Origin: RGIG8767 sp045531685
GTDB lineage: Bacteria; Bacillota; Clostridia; Lachnospirales; Lachnospiraceae
Length of the DNA: 18,442 nt
Assembly: GCA_045531685.1 (NCBI GenBank)
Contig: JAZSEL010000055.1
Span: 1-18,442, forward strand
Reading direction: 5' to 3'
Shown piece by piece: positions 14,557-18,442 of the stretch. Position 1 is the first letter of the stretch. Every line of letters starts with the position of its first letter. The notes under the pieces are model-generated. The model made no database searches. It saw only the letters and a program-made list of their open reading frames with translations, and was not told the DNA's origin. The translations under genes and the position numbers were made by a program.

Positions 14557-16053
14557 ATGACACCGAATCAGTACAGAAGATCCAATAAAAGAGCATATAT
14601 TGTATTGTTGCTTATCTTTGGGTATTTCCTTATCACGTTTTCCGGCGCGGCTCTTATGAACGGATTAACAGGTAGTTTAATAGCCCAGATAGTGACAACG
14701 GTAGCAGCATTGCTGATTTGTAGTTTTGCGGTTACCAAAATGGGAGACACCAGACCGGGTATGATTCTTATGATGGCAGCATCCGCATCTACTTATGTAG
14801 TGGTTGCTCTCACAAACCGTAATGAGTATACATTTTTGTATGCCTTCGTGTTTGTGGTTATGTCCATGAGTTTCTTCAACATGAGATTGGTATTCTTAGG
14901 GAACGCGGTTGTTATTATTTCCAATACCATCCGGTTAATTGTCCGTTATGACGCCGCAGATCCGGAGTATGTGTCCAATGCAGTCGTAGTAATATTTACA
15001 TTCCTTTTAACAGCGTTTACTTCTTTGTCCGTGACAAAGCTGTTAACTACCTTCAATAAAGAGAGCGTGGAATCCATTACAGAAGCAGCGGCAAAGCAGG
15101 CGGACAGCAATAAGAAGATGATTGTGGTAGCCGATAACGTAACCAAGCACTTCGGGGAAGCCATGAAGATGTTTGATGACTTAAACGAATGTATCGGTGC
15201 TAACAATTTTGCTATGCAGAACATTGCTGACAGTACCATGAATACGGCAGAGAACATTCAAAAAGAAGCAGAGATGTGCGTGGATATCCAGCGTATTTCT
15301 GATGAAACGGCAGGAGAAATCCAGCATATGATGGAAGCATCTGACCGTGCAAGTGCCACAATCGATGAAGGACAGAAAGAAATCGAGCAGTTAAAGGCGC
15401 AGTCTAAGAATGTAGAAGATGCAAGTAAGATTACCGTAGACGTAATCGAAAGACTGACAGCCCAGGTAAATGAAGTGCAGAATATCGTCGGCTCTATTTT
15501 ACAGATTTCCAGCCAGACCAATCTTCTTGCCCTTAATGCTTCCATTGAGGCAGCCAGAGCCGGAGAAGCAGGTAAGGGATTTGCAGTAGTAGCAGAAGAA
15601 ATCCGTCAGTTATCCGAGCAGACAAAGAATGCATCCAATAATATTACCGATATTATTAACAAGTTGATTGAAGACACCAAGCTTGCCAATGAGAGCATCG
15701 ATAATTCGGTTGATTCTATGTTAAAACAGAATAAGATGATTGATAATACCGGCAAGCGTTTCGAAGATATTTATACAGAAATGACAGAGCTTGCGAAGAA
15801 CGTTAACAATACCGAAAAGGGTATGAAGGCGATTCTGGAAGCAACGGATACCATTTCTGACAGCATCACCCAGTTATCCGCATCCAGTGAAGAAGTGGCT
15901 GCTTCTTCTACAGAAGGAGTAAAGACATCCCAGTCTGCGGTAAACAACATGAAAGAATGCAACAAGGTATTAGAAAGCATTTATGTCCTTGCTCAGGATT
16001 TGCGTGCATTTTCAGAGGAGGATACTGCTGCTGAAGAATCAGCAGAGGAATAG
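14557..16053 (+). CDS. Methyl-accepting chemotaxis protein with six-helix membrane sensor region, no HAMP
   Basis: 498-residue chemoreceptor. I start it at ATG 14557, seven bases after GGAGG (14545-14549); an in-frame TTG at 14539 lies upstream of that site. Residues 13-160 hold about six membrane helices with only short loops, so there is no extracellular ligand domain. A short coiled linker without a recognisable HAMP leads to the cytoplasmic signalling domain, with the canonical tip QTNLLALNASIEAARAGE (320-337) followed by AGKGFAVVAEEIRQL. The C-terminus is acidic (EEDTAAEESAEE) and lacks an NWETF tether. The membrane region might sense a hydrophobic or membrane-borne cue, the membrane state, or a partner protein; this is inference. 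The stop codon lies only six bases from the convergent MocR-type gene. Confidence 0.92.
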   Translation: MTPNQYRRSNKRAYIVLLLIFGYFLITFSGAALMNGLTGSLIAQIVTTVAALLICSFAVTKMGDTRPGMILMMAASASTYVVVALTNRNEYTFLYAFVFVVMSMSFFNMRLVFLGNAVVIISNTIRLIVRYDAADPEYVSNAVVVIFTFLLTAFTSLSVTKLLTTFNKESVESITEAAAKQADSNKKMIVVADNVTKHFGEAMKMFDDLNECIGANNFAMQNIADSTMNTAENIQKEAEMCVDIQRISDETAGEIQHMMEASDRASATIDEGQKEIEQLKAQSKNVEDASKITVDVIERLTAQVNEVQNIVGSILQISSQTNLLALNASIEAARAGEAGKGFAVVAEEIRQLSEQTKNASNNITDIINKLIEDTKLANESIDNSVDSMLKQNKMIDNTGKRFEDIYTEMTELAKNVNNTEKGMKAILEATDTISDSITQLSASSEEVAASSTEGVKTSQSAVNNMKECNKVLESIYVLAQDLRAFSEEDTAAEESAEE

Positions 16054-16059
16054 ATAGCG

Positions 16060-17478
16060 TTATTCCGTTAGGATATTAAACAGGCGGCATATGGCCTCCT
16101 CGATGGTAGACAGATGAATGCCTGAGTAATTGATAATAAGGGTGTGTGTATTGCCACTGAGGTTAGTTTTAATAGAGTCAGGCATATAATAATACTGACT
16201 TAAGCAGGATACATGAAGCCCTTGTAAAGCAGCTTGATGAATCAATTCCATATCGTTCATAGAAGTATCTACTTTTAATAAGAAATGCAGTCCGGCATCT
16301 TCTTCAAGGATAGTAACCTTAGAGAAGCCGGGCTGATTTTTTATGCATGTCAAAAGCGCATCCCGTAGTGTTCTGTAATAATTACGCATACGGTTAATGT
16401 GTTTTTCCAAATATCCCTTTTCTATAAACTTTGCCAGTGTGTACTGTTCAAAGTTAGAAACCGTACAGGAATAAAAGCTTAATTCTTTTTCATACATATC
16501 GGTTAATGACTTTGGAAGAACCATGTAACTGATTCGGATAGTGGAGGTCAAACTTTTGGAAAAAGTATTCATGTAGATGACTTTTTCCGAAGAATCAATA
16601 CTGTGCAGAGAGGGAATCGGCTTACCCTGCAAGCGGAATTCGCTGTCGTAATCGTCTTCAATAATATAGCGCTCCTCTGATTCGGCAGCCCAGGATAGAA
16701 GTTCATAGCGGCGGTTAATAGGAGTTACAATACCTGTCGGAAAATGATGGGTCGGGGAAATATGAAGAATGTCCGCCCCTGAATGCTGCAATTCTTCTAT
16801 GTTAATTCCGTTTTTATCCATGGAAATATGGCAAAAGGACACTTCATTGGCCCGATAAATCTTGGCAATCTTCTGATACCCCGGGTCTTCAATGGCATAT
16901 TTTTTGTCACGTCCCAATAACTGGATAATTAAACTGTACAAATATTCCGTTCCGGCACCGATAACAACCTGCTCCGGCTCCACCATCATACCGCGGAACT
17001 GGTATAAATAGTCGGCAATGGCACTTCGAAGCTCCATTATCCCGGCAGAAGGAGAGCGTGCCATAAGCTTATCCGCATTTTCGGACATGGTTTCTCTAAG
17101 GAGCTTGGTCCATGTGGCGAATGGGAAGGTGTCAGTAGATGTGGAATTATTCACAAAATCGGCAAAATAGGACGGAGCTTCGTAAGAAAGCTTTGAGGTG
17201 CGTTGTGGTTTATTCATGGAAATTGGACGGCGTGAAGTAATATCGGATACATAAAAGCCGCTTTTAGGCACAGAATACAGATAACCCTCTGCACAGAGCT
17301 GGCTGTATGTATTTTCCACCGTAATGGTGCTGATGGATAAATGCTTTGCTAAAGCACGCTTGGAAGGTAATTTTTCATCCGGTGAAAGGGTGCCGTTTAA
17401 AATATCTTCTTTAATTAATTTGTACAAATATTCGTAAAGACTTTCAGAGCCTCTGTTTTCAAATGAATAGGTTAACAT
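16060..17478 (-). CDS. MocR/PdxR-type regulator (GntR HTH fused to aminotransferase-like domain)
   Basis: 472-residue transcription factor. Residues about 12-78 are a GntR winged helix (LYKLIKEDILNGTLSPDEKLPSKR, cut here as separate parts: KLPSKRALAKHL and TVENTYSQLCAEGY). Residues about 110-470 are a fold-type I aminotransferase domain that binds PLP as effector: GAGTEYLYSLI, SPTHHFPTGIVTP, EDDYDSEF with the pyridine-binding Asp, and MNTFSKSL with the Schiff-base Lys308. The divergent neighbour is a pyridoxal/pyridoxamine kinase, which strongly suggests a PdxR role: sensing PLP to control vitamin B6 salvage. A GabR-like role is the alternative. The start ATG follows GAGG (minus strand, 17492-17489) ten bases upstream. 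The 3' end abuts the convergent chemoreceptor with no terminator in between. Confidence 0.9.
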   Translation of the reverse strand: MLTYSFENRGSESLYEYLYKLIKEDILNGTLSPDEKLPSKRALAKHLSISTITVENTYSQLCAEGYLYSVPKSGFYVSDITSRRPISMNKPQRTSKLSYEAPSYFADFVNNSTSTDTFPFATWTKLLRETMSENADKLMARSPSAGIMELRSAIADYLYQFRGMMVEPEQVVIGAGTEYLYSLIIQLLGRDKKYAIEDPGYQKIAKIYRANEVSFCHISMDKNGINIEELQHSGADILHISPTHHFPTGIVTPINRRYELLSWAAESEERYIIEDDYDSEFRLQGKPIPSLHSIDSSEKVIYMNTFSKSLTSTIRISYMVLPKSLTDMYEKELSFYSCTVSNFEQYTLAKFIEKGYLEKHINRMRNYYRTLRDALLTCIKNQPGFSKVTILEEDAGLHFLLKVDTSMNDMELIHQAALQGLHVSCLSQYYYMPDSIKTNLSGNTHTLIINYSGIHLSTIEEAICRLFNILTE

Positions 17479-17539
17479 AATTCTATATCCTCATATCTGT
17501 TTCGGTTTGTTAGGAATCTGTGAGTAATATTTGTATATC

Positions 17540-17583
17540 TGACCATATGAAAATGTTTGTAATTGGATATTTAAACATGGTCA
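17540..17583. promoter_or_regulatory. Inverted repeat in the regulator/kinase divergent region: candidate PdxR operator
   Basis: TGACCAT (17540-17546) and ATGGTCA (17577-17583) are exact inverted copies, 37 bases centre to centre. The right copy lies between the -35 and -10 of the kinase promoter. The arrangement fits control by the adjacent MocR-type protein, which binds spaced half-sites. Confidence 0.5.
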
Positions 17584-17597
17584 ATTGTTAGTATAAT
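17570..17597 (+). promoter_or_regulatory. Promoter for the pyridoxal/pyridoxamine kinase gene
   Basis: TTTAAA (17570-17575) and TATAAT (17592-17597) are separated by 16 bases and lie about 94 bases before the kinase ATG. This leaves a leader of roughly 85 bases. Confidence 0.6.
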
Positions 17598-17627
17598 AAA
17601 GAACATAATAAATGTAAAGAATGAGTC

Positions 17628-17650
17628 CTCTGTTTTTATGATAAACAGAG
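17628..17650 (+). other. Hairpin in the kinase mRNA leader
   Basis: CTCTGTTT (17628-17635) and AAACAGAG (17643-17650) form an eight-base stem with loop TTATGAT. If one GA bulge is allowed, TCCT and AGGA can extend it. No T-tract follows, so it is not a standard terminator; it may stabilise or modulate the leader. Confidence 0.4.
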
Positions 17651-17690
17651 AGGATTTAATAACTATAGAAACGCATCGAGGAGAGAAAGT

Positions 17691-18442
17691 ATGAAAAGAA
17701 TTGTAACCGTACAGGACATTTCCTGTGTAGGAAAGTGTTCATTAACCGTAGCGTTACCGATTATTTCGGCAATGGGTGTGGAAACTGCTATTATTCCAAC
17801 TGCTGTTTTATCCACACATACCATGTTTCAGAATTTTACGGTAAAGGATTTGACCGACCAGATTGAGCCGATTACGGCTCATTGGAAGTCTGAAAACTTT
17901 GGCTTTGATGCTATTTATACCGGATACTTAGGTTCGTTTGAACAAATTGATATCGTAACCAAGATGTTTGAAGACTTTAAGACGGAGAATAACACAATTA
18001 TTGTTGACCCGGCCATGGCAGATAACGGCAAGTTATATACAGGATTTGACGAAGCATTTGCCAAGAAAATGGCAACCCTTTGTGCCAAGGCAGATATTGT
18101 TCTTCCGAATATTACGGAAGCGTCCTTTATGACGGGAATGGAATATAAGACGGAATATGACGAGGCATACATTAAAGAGATGTTAATGGCGTTGACAGGA
18201 TTTGGTGCCAAGATTGCCGTGCTTACAGGCGTAGGCTTTGAACAAGGTAAGACAGGTGCTATGGGATACGATTCTGTGAACGATGAGTTCTGGTATTATG
18301 CGCATAAGAAGCTTCCGTGCAGCTATCACGGAACCGGCGATATTTTTGCCAGTGCATTTACCGGTGCGTTGATGAATGGATTTGATTGGAAGGGAGCAAC
18401 AGAGATTGCTTCTGAATTTGTGGCAGAGAGTATTTGGTTTAC
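17691..18442 (+). CDS. Pyridoxal/pyridoxamine kinase (PdxK/PdxY type), 3' end outside window
   Basis: ATP-dependent kinase that phosphorylates pyridoxal, pyridoxine or pyridoxamine for PLP salvage. The frame is open from ATG 17691 through the window end (250 codons visible, no stop; family length is about 280-290). The N-terminus, VQDISCVGKCSLTVALPI, with AMGVETAIIPTAVLSTHT, is typical of the clostridial pyridoxamine-kinase branch. VDPAMADNGKLYTGF, LPNITEAS and the PfkB-family anion-hole motif HGTGDIFASAF, with the catalytic Asp in GTGD, are all present. AGGAG (17679-17683) lies seven bases upstream. It is divergent from the MocR/PdxR-type gene, which probably regulates it. A bifunctional hydroxymethylpyrimidine kinase role cannot be excluded by sequence alone. 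Confidence 0.9.
   Translation, partial: MKRIVTVQDISCVGKCSLTVALPIISAMGVETAIIPTAVLSTHTMFQNFTVKDLTDQIEPITAHWKSENFGFDAIYTGYLGSFEQIDIVTKMFEDFKTENNTIIVDPAMADNGKLYTGFDEAFAKKMATLCAKADIVLPNITEASFMTGMEYKTEYDEAYIKEMLMALTGFGAKIAVLTGVGFEQGKTGAMGYDSVNDEFWYYAHKKLPCSYHGTGDIFASAFTGALMNGFDWKGATEIASEFVAESIWF

Noticed and set aside
7622..15600. Near-identical DNA in the two chemoreceptor genes (around 7620-7690 and 15520-15590) as a possible recombination repeat
   Set aside because: Similarity is confined to the conserved hairpin tip of the signalling domain; third codon positions differ, so it reflects protein constraint.

Overview
The window reads as a chromosomal segment of a Gram-positive anaerobic gut-type Firmicute, most likely a Lachnospiraceae member related to Roseburia, Agathobacter or Butyrivibrio. 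The grounds are low-to-moderate GC with AGGAGG-type ribosome sites, a GlgC/GlgD pair, a membrane-tailed surface pullulanase, a lipoprotein sugar-binding protein, chemoreceptors of clostridial type and a SARP-type regulator. The assignment is inference from gene content; there is no rRNA or other marker. No tRNA, rRNA, insertion sequence or CRISPR array was seen, and no gap between genes exceeds 300 bases.

Layout. (1) 2-1024: the 3' part of a type I pullulanase with a C-terminal membrane tail, converging on nagA (1115-2227, minus) across a shared terminator. (2) 2455-5047: an operon of a membrane-bound O-acyltransferase and an SGNH/DltD/AlgJ-like partner, probably for O-acetylation of a cell-surface polymer. 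(3) 5106-8140: a maltodextrin-binding-like lipoprotein followed 23 bases later by a chemoreceptor, with no permease genes, closed by a strong terminator. (4) 8399-10740: glgC and glgD, overlapping by 7 bases, for ADP-glucose synthesis in glycogen storage. (5) 10890-13600: a cassette of a cysteine-motif membrane protein, a SARP-like regulator with a degenerate GGDEF-like C-terminus, and two small proteins that share a repeated domain. An 11-bp-period direct repeat lies just upstream of the last gene. (6) 13708-14334 (minus): a YczE/YitT-type membrane protein. (7) 14557-16053: a second chemoreceptor with a six-helix membrane sensor region and no HAMP. (8) 16060-17478 (minus): a MocR/PdxR-type regulator, divergent from a pyridoxal/pyridoxamine kinase (17691 to the window end) across a region with a perfect inverted repeat.

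How the parts fit. Regions 1, 3 and 4 share an alpha-glucan theme: extracellular debranching, binding or sensing of the oligosaccharides, and intracellular glycogen synthesis. Region 8 is a self-contained vitamin B6 salvage and control unit. Region 5 is the least explained part and the best candidate for an undescribed system. Its regulator architecture, coupled cysteine-rich membrane protein, repeated small domain and possible SARP operator suggest a sensory regulon whose output is unknown.
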